This document shows, piece by piece, positions 1 to 6,890 of a stretch of DNA of 64,000 nucleotides (its first letter is position 1; each line of letters begins with the position of its first letter). A program made the position numbers and the translations under genes. Source of the DNA: Microtetraspora sp. NBRC 16547 (lineage in GTDB: Bacteria > Actinomycetota > Actinomycetes > Streptosporangiales > Streptosporangiaceae); assembly GCF_030268965.1 (NCBI RefSeq), contig NZ_BSSE01000005.1, forward strand, positions 248,001 through 312,000. Direction: 5' to 3'. The notes beneath the pieces were generated by a model. It searched no databases. It was not told the DNA's origin and saw only the letters and a list, made by a program, of their open reading frames with translations.

Positions 1-544
1 GGGCGTACATGGTGGTCGGGCCGACGAAGGCGAATCCGCGTCGGCGCAGCTCCTTTGACAATGCGACCGACTCGGCGGACTTCGTGGGGATCTCTGCGAA
101 GGTCTGGGGGCAGGGCGTGCTCTCGGGTCGGAAGGACCACACCAGCTCGGCCAGGCCCATCTCCTCACGCAGCATGATGGTGGCGCGGGCATTGGTGATG
201 GTCGCCTGGATCTTCTGCCGGTTGCGCACGATGCCGACGTCGGCCATCAACCGCTCGACATCGGTCTCGGTGTACGCGGCGATCGCGTCCGGGAGGAAGT
301 TGTCAAACGCCGCACGGAATGCGGGTCGCTTGCGGAGGATCGTTGCCCAGGACAGACCCGCCTGAAATCCTTCGAGACTGACGCGCTCGTAGACGCCGCG
401 TTCGTCCGTGACCGGCATGCCCCACTCTGTGTCGTAGTAGTCGCGCAGCAGAGGGGCGGCGGCTGCCCATGCGGGCCGGGCGAGCCCGTCATCGCCGACG
501 ACGACGCCGGGGTCGGCGGTGATGCTGCTCGCATCCTGTGTCAT
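1..544 (-). CDS. tag: DNA-3-methyladenine glycosylase I, 3' end outside window
   Basis: Removes 3-methyladenine from DNA in base-excision repair. The minus-strand reading frame from an ATG at 544 contains the Tag signatures YDTEWG, LEGFQAGLSW (Glu of the active site) and FVGPTT, colinear with E. coli Tag; the C-terminal end lies beyond base 1. The N-terminal zinc ligands of classical Tag are not visible: the position of the first Cys (ERCGW in E. coli) reads RPAW, and the His of YHDNEWG is Tyr. It starts 4 nt after the alkB stop and is the last visible gene of the repair operon. Identification is confident; zinc-site loss is by-eye alignment. Confidence 0.93.
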   Translation of the reverse strand, partial: MTQDASSITADPGVVVGDDGLARPAWAAAAPLLRDYYDTEWGMPVTDERGVYERVSLEGFQAGLSWATILRKRPAFRAAFDNFLPDAIAAYTETDVERLMADVGIVRNRQKIQATITNARATIMLREEMGLAELVWSFRPESTPCPQTFAEIPTKSAESVALSKELRRRGFAFVGPTTMYA

Positions 545-548
545 TCGA

Positions 549-1220
549 TCACCCGTCAAGCCCTGTCATTCGCATCGTGATGTTGATCCGGCCGCGACTG
601 ATGCCGCATCCCTCGGGGGCAGTGCTCTCGTGCACCTTGGTGACACCGTGGTAGGCCAGTCGGGCGGGTCCGCCGAAGACGAAGAGGTCGCCGGAGGCCA
701 ACAGCACGTCGGTGAACGGTTTGCCGCGGCTTTCCGTGTTGCCGAATCGGAACGTGCAACTGTCGCCGATGGACAGCGATACGACCGGGGCGCGGGAGAT
801 CTCGTCCTTGTCCTGGTGCATTCCCAAGCGGGCCCCCGCGTCGTAGTAGTTCACCAGCGCGGTGTCGGGCGTATAGGAGCGGATCGCGGCTGCGTCGTGG
901 CCGGTGGCCTGGAGGGCATGTCGTCCCAGGCGGATCATCCAGTCAGGGAACGGAAGGACACGGGCGCCGTTCACGTCGGTGGCCTCTCGCGTGTACTTGT
1001 ACGGTTGCCAGTGCCAGCCCAGACATACGGTGCGCACCGACATCTCGTGTCCGCGGACCTTCGCGGCGCGGATGGGGACAGGGCCTTGCACCCACTCGCG
1101 GAACTGATCCACGATCCACTTCTGCTGTTCCCGAGTCAGCCAATCAGGGACCAGGGTGGCGCCCGGGGCGACCTCTCCCCCGTCACGCTCGGGGATCTCT
1201 AGAGTGAACAGCGCTGTCAT
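549..1220 (-). CDS. alkB: AlkB-type alpha-ketoglutarate-dependent DNA dealkylase
   Basis: Oxidatively demethylates 1-methyladenine and 3-methylcytosine using Fe(II), 2-oxoglutarate and oxygen. The 223-aa protein carries the iron triad H135-x-D137 (MHQDKDE) and H191, followed by the 2-oxoglutarate/substrate arginines in RINITMR (211-217). The start at 1220 is chosen because it gives a 4-base ATGA overlap with the gene upstream and removes an Arg-rich, non-homologous extension. It is embedded in the minus-strand operon between an unknown gene and tag, so it is almost certainly co-expressed with the other repair genes. Confidence 0.95.
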   Translation of the reverse strand: MTALFTLEIPERDGGEVAPGATLVPDWLTREQQKWIVDQFREWVQGPVPIRAAKVRGHEMSVRTVCLGWHWQPYKYTREATDVNGARVLPFPDWMIRLGRHALQATGHDAAAIRSYTPDTALVNYYDAGARLGMHQDKDEISRAPVVSLSIGDSCTFRFGNTESRGKPFTDVLLASGDLFVFGGPARLAYHGVTKVHESTAPEGCGISRGRINITMRMTGLDG

Positions 1221-1741
1221 CGCTTGCCCTCCATGTGTGTGAGGTGCACGAGGGAATCGTGCGCAACGAGCCAGGAGGTACCGTCTGCGCTTGCGCCGGC
1301 CAGGCCGTCCAGATTGGTCAGTCCGACGAGTGCGAGAGTGCGCGGGTCGCCGATTCCGGCGGTCGCGAGGGTGCGTGCGGGGCTCCAGGGAGTCGACCAC
1401 AGCAGCCGCCGGGTCATCTGTGCCCAACCGGTTGCCGGCCCGACCATCACCCATAGGTCGGGGTCGGCGGCGGCGAACCGTGACGCGTGACGCAGCCAGG
1501 AGGCCCCGGTCTCGGGCCAGGTGATCGTGTCGAGAGTTCCGCCTCCTGTGCGATCCCAGGCCGATTTGATCAGGCGTGAGGTCGCAAGGGCGTGAGGGGT
1601 GCGGCCGGAGCCGATCACGATATTGCGGGCACGGCGGTCGCGGGCAATTCTGATGACGGTCGCGACCTCGGCATCTGTAGCCGTCAGGTCCGCGTTATAA
1701 CTCGCTGACGTCTTCAGCAAGGGGCTGGTCAGGGCTTCCAT
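1217..1741 (-). CDS. Conserved-looking protein of unknown function in repair operon
   Basis: I do not recognise this 174-aa protein. It has a Rossmann-like or P-loop-free alpha/beta flavour: a hydrophobic strand NIVIGSGRTP near residue 40, a second near LWVMVGPATG (about 95-105), and a C-terminal LVAHDSLVHL segment. No metal-binding cluster, signal peptide or membrane segment is seen. The start at 1741 (MEALTSP) is preferred to an upstream Met; it overlaps the Ada-like gene by 13 bases, and its stop overlaps alkB by 4 bases, so translational coupling supports it as a real gene. Location inside an otherwise complete alkylation-repair operon suggests a role there, which is inference. Confidence 0.75.
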   Translation of the reverse strand: MEALTSPLLKTSASYNADLTATDAEVATVIRIARDRRARNIVIGSGRTPHALATSRLIKSAWDRTGGGTLDTITWPETGASWLRHASRFAAADPDLWVMVGPATGWAQMTRRLLWSTPWSPARTLATAGIGDPRTLALVGLTNLDGLAGASADGTSWLVAHDSLVHLTHMEGKR

Positions 1742-2019
1742 CGTTCGCTGTTCTCTCGGGCGGTCTTCCACGTCTGAAAGCGGTCCTTGCAGCAGGCTCC
1801 GCAGGGGCGGAACTTGGCGGCGACCGCCGTGGCCTCGTCAGCGAAGAAGACCCGGTGCTTCACGTAGCCGCCGCGAGCGATGGCGCGCAGCGCGGCGAGA
1901 CAGTCGAGTCGCCCGTAGATCTTCGAGCCGCGATGGCCGCCCCACAGCCCCTTGACCGCAGACCGATAGGGACGGCCGTCTGCCCCCAGAAGGGTGTACG
2001 TCTTCGTTGCGTCGCTCAT
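1729..2019 (-). CDS. Stand-alone Ada-type zinc-binding domain protein lacking the methyl-acceptor Cys
   Basis: A 96-aa protein resembling only the N-terminal zinc domain of Ada. The match runs KIYGRLDC (33-40), then RVFFADEATAVAA (56-68) and FRPCGACC (70-77). Aligned with Ada (F-x-C-R-P-S-C and RPCKRC), C40, C73 and C76 take zinc-ligand positions, C77 is extra, and the methyl-accepting Cys38 of Ada is Gly36 here. There is no AraC domain and no MGMT domain. It starts on an ATGA overlap with the 2OG oxygenase gene. A binding or sensor partner for damaged DNA or for the sigma factor is conceivable; self-methylation at the usual Cys is not. Function is not established. Confidence 0.8.
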   Translation of the reverse strand: MSDATKTYTLLGADGRPYRSAVKGLWGGHRGSKIYGRLDCLAALRAIARGGYVKHRVFFADEATAVAAKFRPCGACCKDRFQTWKTARENSERWKP

Positions 2020-2756
2020 GCGGCGTCATGGAAGACGAGAGCGAGGGTGTGACGTTCGCCGGACCGGATGGCGGATACGCCGTGCCGAACCGGCGCGGCG
2101 GACCATCCGCGGGCGGACTTGACGGGTCGGTCGCGGGTGGTGAAGAGGTATCCGTGACCGTGCGGCAGCAGCGTGGCCGTGCCCCGAGACTGGGCGCGCG
2201 GGCGCTGTTCCAGCAGCAGGAACTCGCCACCCGTGTGATCCACGCCTGGCTCGTTGAGGTTGATCACGACCTGCAACGGGAACACGAGGTCGCCGTACAG
2301 GTCGCGATGCAGAGCGTTCCAATCCTTCTCGCCGTAGTGGAGCAGGATCGCCGAAGACTTCGTCTGGCCGGCGTCGTGGCACATCTGAAGCCACTCATCA
2401 AGCGAGTCAGGCCACGGTGCGGGCCGGCCGAGCTTGGTCCACCAGTCGCGGGCGATGGGAAGCAGCCGCGGGTACAGCGCCTGCTTGAGCCGCTCGATCG
2501 GTTCCGGATACGGCGCGTTGAAGTATCGGTACTGGCCCTCACCGAAGCGGTGCCTGCCCATGTTGACGGTGCTGCGGAACAGGCCGTCCTGCTGGTACAG
2601 CTCCCTGATCTCCACGGTCTCCTCCGGGGTCAGCAGTTGCGGCAGTAGTGCGCCGCCGTACTCGTTGACCTCTGTGGTGATCGCCTCCCAGTCGCCAGAC
2701 TCGACGCGGCTGTACCACCGATCCGTCTTCCTCCTGGTCGCCTTCGCGATGCTCAT
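2016..2756 (-). CDS. 2OG-Fe(II) oxygenase of the DNA-repair type (PF09859-like)
   Basis: A 246-aa dioxygenase of the family annotated as 2OG oxygenases linked to alkylated-DNA repair (formerly DUF2086). The iron motif H150-x-D152 (LHRDLYGDL), the strand VFPLQVVINL, the segment GGEFLLLEQRPR and a distal RHGVSAIRSGERHTL with H225 are all present. The start at 2756 gives an ATGA overlap with the ogt gene upstream. It is a second, AlkB-unrelated oxidative dealkylase candidate within the same operon. Substrate lesion is unknown; membership in the family is confident. Confidence 0.88.
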   Translation of the reverse strand: MSIAKATRRKTDRWYSRVESGDWEAITTEVNEYGGALLPQLLTPEETVEIRELYQQDGLFRSTVNMGRHRFGEGQYRYFNAPYPEPIERLKQALYPRLLPIARDWWTKLGRPAPWPDSLDEWLQMCHDAGQTKSSAILLHYGEKDWNALHRDLYGDLVFPLQVVINLNEPGVDHTGGEFLLLEQRPRAQSRGTATLLPHGHGYLFTTRDRPVKSARGWSAAPVRHGVSAIRSGERHTLALVFHDAA

Positions 2757-3370
2757 GCTGCGGCCTCCAGGTTCAGCAGCATGGTCTTGGCCTCGAGTCC
2801 GCCGATGTAACCGCCGAGCGTGCCGTCGGTACGCAGCACACGGTGGCACGGGACGACGATCGGCAGCGGGTTGGTCGCACAGGCGGTGCCCACCGCTCGG
2901 ACGGCCTTGGGGTTGCCGACGAGCTCGGCCATGTCTCGGTAGCTGCGGGTCTGGCCGTACCCGATCTCGGGCAGATGCGTCTGCACGAGGCGCCGGAATC
3001 CGCGAGACAGGGACAGGTCCAGCGTCAGGTCGAAGACCTGGCGGTGCTTGGCGAAGTACTCGTCGATCTCGCGAGCCACTACGTCCAGCCGCTTCGGGGC
3101 GCGCAGGATGCGCGGGCTGAGCTTCTGGCCGAGGGCTTCCAGGACTCGATCGTGGTCCTCGCGGGCGTACGCCACGCGGACCAGTCCCTTCGGGGTGGCG
3201 GCGAGCAGCAACTTGCCGACAGGTGAGTCGATGGTGGTGTAGGCGACATCGAGGAGATCGGCTCGCTCTGCCGCCTGCTCCAGACGGCGGTGGAGCCGAC
3301 TGAGAGTGCCGGCGTCCACAGGCGTCGACAGCAGGGCGGTCATGTCGTCATCGTGGCGAATGTCGTTCAT
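2753..3370 (-). CDS. ogt: Methylated-DNA--protein-cysteine methyltransferase (first copy)
   Basis: Suicide repair protein that takes the alkyl group from O6-alkylguanine onto an active-site cysteine. The 205-aa protein has the MGMT core: the helix-turn-helix/arginine-finger area ending GYGQTRSYRDMAELVG (138-152), the NPLP turn and the acceptor motif VPCHRV with C175. The N-terminal about 40 residues are an extra, charged extension. Its ATG overlaps the sigma-factor stop by 4 bases, so it is translationally coupled to it. A second MGMT lies upstream in the same operon and is only distantly similar, so this is not a recent duplication. Confidence 0.95.
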   Translation of the reverse strand: MNDIRHDDDMTALLSTPVDAGTLSRLHRRLEQAAERADLLDVAYTTIDSPVGKLLLAATPKGLVRVAYAREDHDRVLEALGQKLSPRILRAPKRLDVVAREIDEYFAKHRQVFDLTLDLSLSRGFRRLVQTHLPEIGYGQTRSYRDMAELVGNPKAVRAVGTACATNPLPIVVPCHRVLRTDGTLGGYIGGLEAKTMLLNLEAAA

Positions 3371-3864
3371 GATGATGCTCCTCTCGTGATCGCGCCCGGA
3401 TATTTCTTCCTGAGATTCCTGAGCCCGTCTGCGGCGGCTCTTCTGGCCGCGTCAACGGTGCCGCCGAGGATCTCCGCGATCTCGGCGTATGCCAGCCCCG
3501 CCACATAGCGGTAGGCGACAGCCTGGCGTTGTTTGCTCGGGAGCCCTTTCACTACGGCCCACAGGTCAGAGTCCCCAGAGTCTGGGATGTCCCGCCCTGT
3601 CGGTGCTTCCGGTACCTCGTCGACTGGTAGGGGATTCCTTTTCGCGACACGCAGCACGTCGATCGCCTTGCGATGCGCGATCGTCACGAGCCATGCCTCC
3701 ACGTTCGCCGTCTCAGGCAGGTCGGGATAGGCGCGCATGGCGGAGAGGAAGGTCTCCGACCATGCGTCGTCCGCGTCGTGCGGGCCGAGGACGACCCGGC
3801 AGACGCGCAGCACGGTTGCGCCGTGCTGCGCGACTACGTTCTCGAACGGTTGTTTCATGTCCAT
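3367..3864 (-). CDS. ECF-type RNA polymerase sigma factor heading the repair genes
   Basis: A 165-aa sigma factor with only the two ECF domains: sigma-2 (about 8-75, with DADDAWSETFLSAM and VEAWLVTIAHRKAIDVLR) and sigma-4 (about 105-155, LPSKQRQAV followed by a helix-turn-helix with YAEIAEIL). No anti-sigma factor or extra C-terminal domain is adjacent. It lies between two ogt genes and overlaps the downstream one by ATGA. Start may be 3864 or the second Met at 3858, which has GGGATGG closer to ideal spacing. A regulatory role for the alkylation-repair genes in place of Ada is a strong contextual inference, not shown directly. Confidence 0.92.
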   Translation of the reverse strand: MDMKQPFENVVAQHGATVLRVCRVVLGPHDADDAWSETFLSAMRAYPDLPETANVEAWLVTIAHRKAIDVLRVAKRNPLPVDEVPEAPTGRDIPDSGDSDLWAVVKGLPSKQRQAVAYRYVAGLAYAEIAEILGGTVDAARRAAADGLRNLRKKYPGAITRGASS

Positions 3865-3872
3865 CCCATTGA

Positions 3873-3905
3873 AGACATACTTGTCGGTGACAAACGTGAG
3901 TTTTC
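3873..3905 (-). promoter_or_regulatory. Candidate ECF promoter before the sigma gene
   Basis: Reading the minus strand, GAAAACTCACGTT (3905-3893) is followed after 14 bases by ATGTCT (3878-3873), just before the sigma-factor start. The same upstream element with one change and a similar downstream hexamer occurs before the first ogt gene. The layout resembles -35 and -10 elements and would give a very short leader. Autoregulation by the encoded sigma factor is inferred. Confidence 0.55.
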
Positions 3906-3908
3906 CGG

Positions 3909-4421
3909 TCAGAACAACCGTCCAGCGCTGACCGCAGGCGGCTCTTCAAGCTCCAGCAGCGCCTGCTTGCGCTCCAGTCCGCCGGCGTATCCGGTGAGGG
4001 AACCATTGGAGCCGACGACGCGGTGGCACGGCACGAAGATGCACAGCGGGTTCGTACCCACGGCCTGTCCGACCTGTTGCGCGAGACTGCGGTCTCTGAC
4101 CTGCTCGGCGATCCGACCGTAGGTGGTCGTGTCACCGCACTGAATGCTCTTCACGATGTCCCAGACGGCGTGCTGGAACGCGTCACCCTCGGCGGCGAGC
4201 GGAAGATCGAATTGCCTGCGTCGACCCGCCAGGTACTGGCGCAGCTGTCGGGCAGCTTCGTTCAGCAACGGGTCCGTGGAGTCGGCCACCTCGGGGCCGA
4301 ACGTCTCCTGCGAGGGCCGGCGGACGTGGTGCCTGAAGTACAGGCCGGCAATCGTCTCGCCCTTTGCAACGAGCGTGATCGGTCCAAGGCGGGTCTCGAT
4401 CACGATGTGTCGAGTGCTCAT
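3909..4421 (-). CDS. ogt: Methylated-DNA--protein-cysteine methyltransferase (second copy)
   Basis: A 170-aa MGMT of normal length with the acceptor motif VPCHRV (C132) and the preceding helix YGRIAEQV. It begins at ATG 4421 behind a good Shine-Dalgarno stretch GGGAGAAGGG; longer versions of the frame read into non-coding upstream DNA. It is the promoter-proximal gene of the repair operon, 44 bases ahead of the ECF sigma gene. Ogt repairs O6-methylguanine stoichiometrically, so having two copies in one operon implies a need for high capacity or for different adduct sizes, which is inference. Confidence 0.95.
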   Translation of the reverse strand: MSTRHIVIETRLGPITLVAKGETIAGLYFRHHVRRPSQETFGPEVADSTDPLLNEAARQLRQYLAGRRRQFDLPLAAEGDAFQHAVWDIVKSIQCGDTTTYGRIAEQVRDRSLAQQVGQAVGTNPLCIFVPCHRVVGSNGSLTGYAGGLERKQALLELEEPPAVSAGRLF

Positions 4422-4446
4422 CTGCGTTTCCCTTCTCCCGGCTGGT

Positions 4447-4478
4447 AGACGTGCGCCGCTCGCAGAACGTGAGATTTC
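4447..4478 (-). promoter_or_regulatory. Candidate ECF promoter before the repair operon
   Basis: On the minus strand GAAATCTCACGTT (4478-4466) is followed after 13 bases by ACGTCT (4452-4447). The first element matches the one before the sigma gene at 12 of 13 positions. A transcript starting a few bases downstream would have a leader of about 20 bases that includes the ogt ribosome-binding site. Nothing else in the two upstream regions is alike, which argues for function. Confidence 0.6.
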
Positions 4479-4519
4479 AGATGGTGTCCCGGCCGGTCCC
4501 TGTCTGGTCGCCGGTTCCA

Positions 4520-4533
4520 ACCAAGCGCTCGCT
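4520..4533. promoter_or_regulatory. KstR2-like TetR operator
   Basis: ACCAAGCGCTCGCT matches the published KstR2 box AnCAAGnnCTTGnT with a single mismatch. It stands 45 bases ahead of the broken flavin reductase/acyl-CoA dehydrogenase operon. A consensus copy lies before the KstR2-type regulator gene at 10990. Confidence 0.55.
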
Positions 4534-4577
4534 AAGGTGGGCGCAGGACGCGGGCGGGACCGAGGGAGGAAGCGCCA

Positions 4578-4800
4578 GGATGAGCACCGACGCGGCCCGG
4601 CCGGTCCCTGTCCTGGAGCCTCTCACCCTTGGGCGGTCCCGTCTTCGACGGCACCCTCGCCTGGCTCGACTGCACGATCGAGGCCGAGCACCCGGCCGGG
4701 GACCACGTCATCGTGGTGGCCCGCGTCAACGGGCTCGACAAGCACGAGGACGGCAATCCGCTCGTCTTCTTCCGCGGAGATTACGGACGGTCCACGCATG
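4578..4800 (+). pseudogene. Flavin reductase remnant (internal deletion and frameshift)
   Basis: A start codon at 4578 with GGAGG in front opens a frame reading MSTDAARPVPVLEPLTLG. From about 4620 a different frame encodes the C-terminal half of a flavin-reductase domain: GGPVFDGTLAWLDCTIEA, PAGDHVIVVARV and NPLVFFRGDYG. The central part of the usual protein of about 160-190 residues is missing. The first frame runs on to a TGA that overlaps the acyl-CoA dehydrogenase ATG, so the ancestral arrangement was an operon. Such reductases normally supply reduced flavin to monooxygenases, including steroid hydroxylases. Broken unless a sequencing error is responsible; a simple error cannot explain the missing centre. 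Confidence 0.7.
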
Positions 4801-5952
4801 ACGCTACAAAGCTTCAGAGAAGAGGTCAGGGACTGGCTGGAGGCCAACCTGACCGGCGAGTTCGCCGACGCGCGGGGCCTCGGCGGCCCGGGGCGCGAGC
4901 ACGAGGGCCACGAGCTGCGGGTCGCCTGGGAGCGCCACCTCGGCGCGGCCGGCTGGACCTGCCTCGGCTGGCCGAGCGAGTACGGCGGCCGCGACGCGAC
5001 ACTGGACGAGCAGGTCGCCTTCCATGAGGAGTACGCGCGGGCGAACGCCCCGGCGCGGGTCGGCCACATCGGCGAGGGCCTGATCGGCCCGACCATCCTC
5101 GACTTCGGCACGCGGGAGCAGAAGGAGCGGTTCCTGCCGCCCATCCAGCGGGGCGATGAGCTGTGGTGCCAGGGCTACTCCGAGCCGGACGCGGGTTCCG
5201 ACCTCGCGAACGTGCAGACCAGGGCCGTGCTCGACGGCGACGAGTGGGTCGTCACCGGGCAGAAGGTGTGGACCTCGCTCGCCCACGTCGCCGACTGGTG
5301 CTTCGTGGTGTGCCGTACCGAACCGGGCTCCCAGCGGCACGCCGGCCTGTCCTACCTGCTGGTCCCGATGGACCAGCCGGGGGTGGAGATCAGGCCCATC
5401 ACGCAGATGACCGGCACCGGCGAGTTCAACGAGGTCTTCTTCGACGGCGCCCGCACGGCCACCGCGAACATCCTGGGCGCGCCCGGCGACGGATGGCGGG
5501 TGGCGATGGCCACGCTCGGCTACGAGCGCGGTGCGTCCACGCTCGGCCAGCAGATCGGCTTCCGCCGGGAGTTGGCCGCGGTGATCGAGGCCGCCCGCGC
5601 GTCAGGCGCGATCGACGACCCAGTGCTGCGGGACCAGCTGACCCGGTCCTGGCTGGAGCTGGAGATCATGCGCCTCAACGCCCTGCGCACGATGACCTCC
5701 CTGAGCGCGGGCGAGCCCGGCCCCGAGGTGTCGATCGGGAAGCTCTACTGGTCCGAGTGGCACCGCAGGCTGGGCGAGCTGGCGCAGGCCGTCCAGGGCC
5801 GGGCGGGGCTGGTCGCCGAGGGCGAGCCGTACGACCTGAACGACCTGCAGCGGCTGTACCTCTTCAGCCGGGCCGACACGATCTATGCCGGTTCGAGCGA
5901 GATCCAGCGCAACATCATCGCCGAGCGCACCCTCGGCCTGCCCCGAGGTTAG
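4798..5952 (+). CDS. Acyl-CoA dehydrogenase (FadE family)
   Basis: FAD-dependent alpha,beta-dehydrogenation of an acyl-CoA thioester. The 384-aa protein has the family signatures GYSEPDAGSDL (about residue 125), VTGQKVWTS, and near the C terminus SRADTIYAGSSEIQRNII. Length is usual for the family. The ATG at 4798 is chosen because homology begins there with MTLQSFREEV and it overlaps the TGA of the preceding remnant. A KstR2-like box upstream suggests a role in sterol side-chain or ring degradation rather than general beta-oxidation; the specific substrate cannot be told from sequence. Confidence 0.9.
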   Translation: MTLQSFREEVRDWLEANLTGEFADARGLGGPGREHEGHELRVAWERHLGAAGWTCLGWPSEYGGRDATLDEQVAFHEEYARANAPARVGHIGEGLIGPTILDFGTREQKERFLPPIQRGDELWCQGYSEPDAGSDLANVQTRAVLDGDEWVVTGQKVWTSLAHVADWCFVVCRTEPGSQRHAGLSYLLVPMDQPGVEIRPITQMTGTGEFNEVFFDGARTATANILGAPGDGWRVAMATLGYERGASTLGQQIGFRRELAAVIEAARASGAIDDPVLRDQLTRSWLELEIMRLNALRTMTSLSAGEPGPEVSIGKLYWSEWHRRLGELAQAVQGRAGLVAEGEPYDLNDLQRLYLFSRADTIYAGSSEIQRNIIAERTLGLPRG

Positions 5953-6767
5953 CTCCGGAGCATCGTGGCCAGGGCGTTCGCGAAGAGGCCGGGGGCGTCC
6001 AGCTCGTAGCGGAGGAACAGATACGGCTCGGTGAGCTCCAGCTCGATCAGAACGGGCTCACCGTCCGGCATCCGGACGAGATCGACCCGCGCGTAGAGCA
6101 GGTTCTCGGACACCTTGCTGAGGACCAGCTCGGCGACCTCGAACTGGTCGGCGTCCGGGTCGCGCAGCGTCGCCCTGTTGTTCAGGTCGAGCTCAGGGCC
6201 TCCCGCCAGCATCGGGTGCCGCCGTACGGCGTGGCTGAACTCGCCGCCGAAGTAGAGCAGCGACAGCTCGCCCTCGTGCTCGACGGTTTCGAGATAGGGC
6301 TGCACCATGACGGTCCTGCCCTGGCTCACGAGCTCGGTGGCGTGCGCCTGCGCCACGGCCCGGTCGGCGGTCCGGATGGTGTCCCGCGCGCCCGCCGAGA
6401 TCGCGGGCTTGACCACGTACTCGTCCCACTCGGGGATGTCCTTGTCGCTCCAGTGCGTGGGGACGGTCGGCACGCCGAGGTCGCGCAGGTAGGTCTTGTC
6501 GGTGTTCCATTCGAGCACGGACGCGGGGTTCAGCAGCCGGGTCACCCCGCCCGTCCGGTGCGCCCACGCGACGAACTCGTCCCGGCGGTCGATGTAGTCC
6601 CACGCGGAGCGGACCACCGCGGCGTCGAATGAGGCCCAGTCGACCTCGGGGTCGTCCCATCGCACCGGCGTGCCCTCGATGCCGGCCCCCAGCCAGGCCG
6701 CGAGCGCGGTTTCCCGCTCGTCGTCGTGGCCCAGCGGATCGGCGAAGGTGACGTAGGCGACCTTCAT
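5949..6767 (-). CDS. ATP-grasp ligase-like protein (DcsG/RimK-like)
   Basis: A 272-aa protein of the ATP-grasp group that joins carboxylates to nucleophiles through acyl-phosphates. Visible features are the N-terminal AVVRSAWDYIDRRDEF block, NPASVLEWNTDKTYLRDLG (substrate/ATP core entry), the ATP-binding lysine strand EYVVKPAISAGARDT, and the metal-binding end PVLIELELTEPYLF. The overall pattern resembles the cycloserine enzyme DcsG and related uncharacterised proteins; I see no cycloserine genes nearby. It converges on the acyl-CoA dehydrogenase with a 4-base overlap of the stops. Substrate unknown. Confidence 0.8.
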   Translation of the reverse strand: MKVAYVTFADPLGHDDERETALAAWLGAGIEGTPVRWDDPEVDWASFDAAVVRSAWDYIDRRDEFVAWAHRTGGVTRLLNPASVLEWNTDKTYLRDLGVPTVPTHWSDKDIPEWDEYVVKPAISAGARDTIRTADRAVAQAHATELVSQGRTVMVQPYLETVEHEGELSLLYFGGEFSHAVRRHPMLAGGPELDLNNRATLRDPDADQFEVAELVLSKVSENLLYARVDLVRMPDGEPVLIELELTEPYLFLRYELDAPGLFANALATMLRS

Positions 6768-6844
6768 CGTGCTCCCATCCTGTCGTGTCAGTACCTAAAA
6801 ATCGTACGGACGTGTCAACAGCGAAGGCGGCACGCGGTGGGCCT

Positions 6845-6890
6845 CAGGCCGAGCCGTACACAGGCATCAGGCCGAGCCGTACACGGGCAT
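6845..6890. repeat. 23-bp tandem duplication at the end of the SDR gene
   Basis: Two adjacent 23-base units (6845-6867 and 6868-6890) differ by one base. They begin CAGGCCGAGCCGTACAC. The downstream unit on the minus strand repeats the last codons and stop of the SDR gene, so the gene still ends at the first stop. Confidence 0.85.

Noticed and set aside
519-1202. Plus-strand open frames opposite the alkB operon
   Set aside because: They mirror high-GC third-position bias of the minus-strand genes and have no family match.
4501-4520. GGAACC on the minus strand upstream of ogt as a classical ECF -35 box
   Set aside because: No matching -10 element at the right spacing and no equivalent before the sigma gene; the CTCACGTT motif shared by both units is the better candidate.
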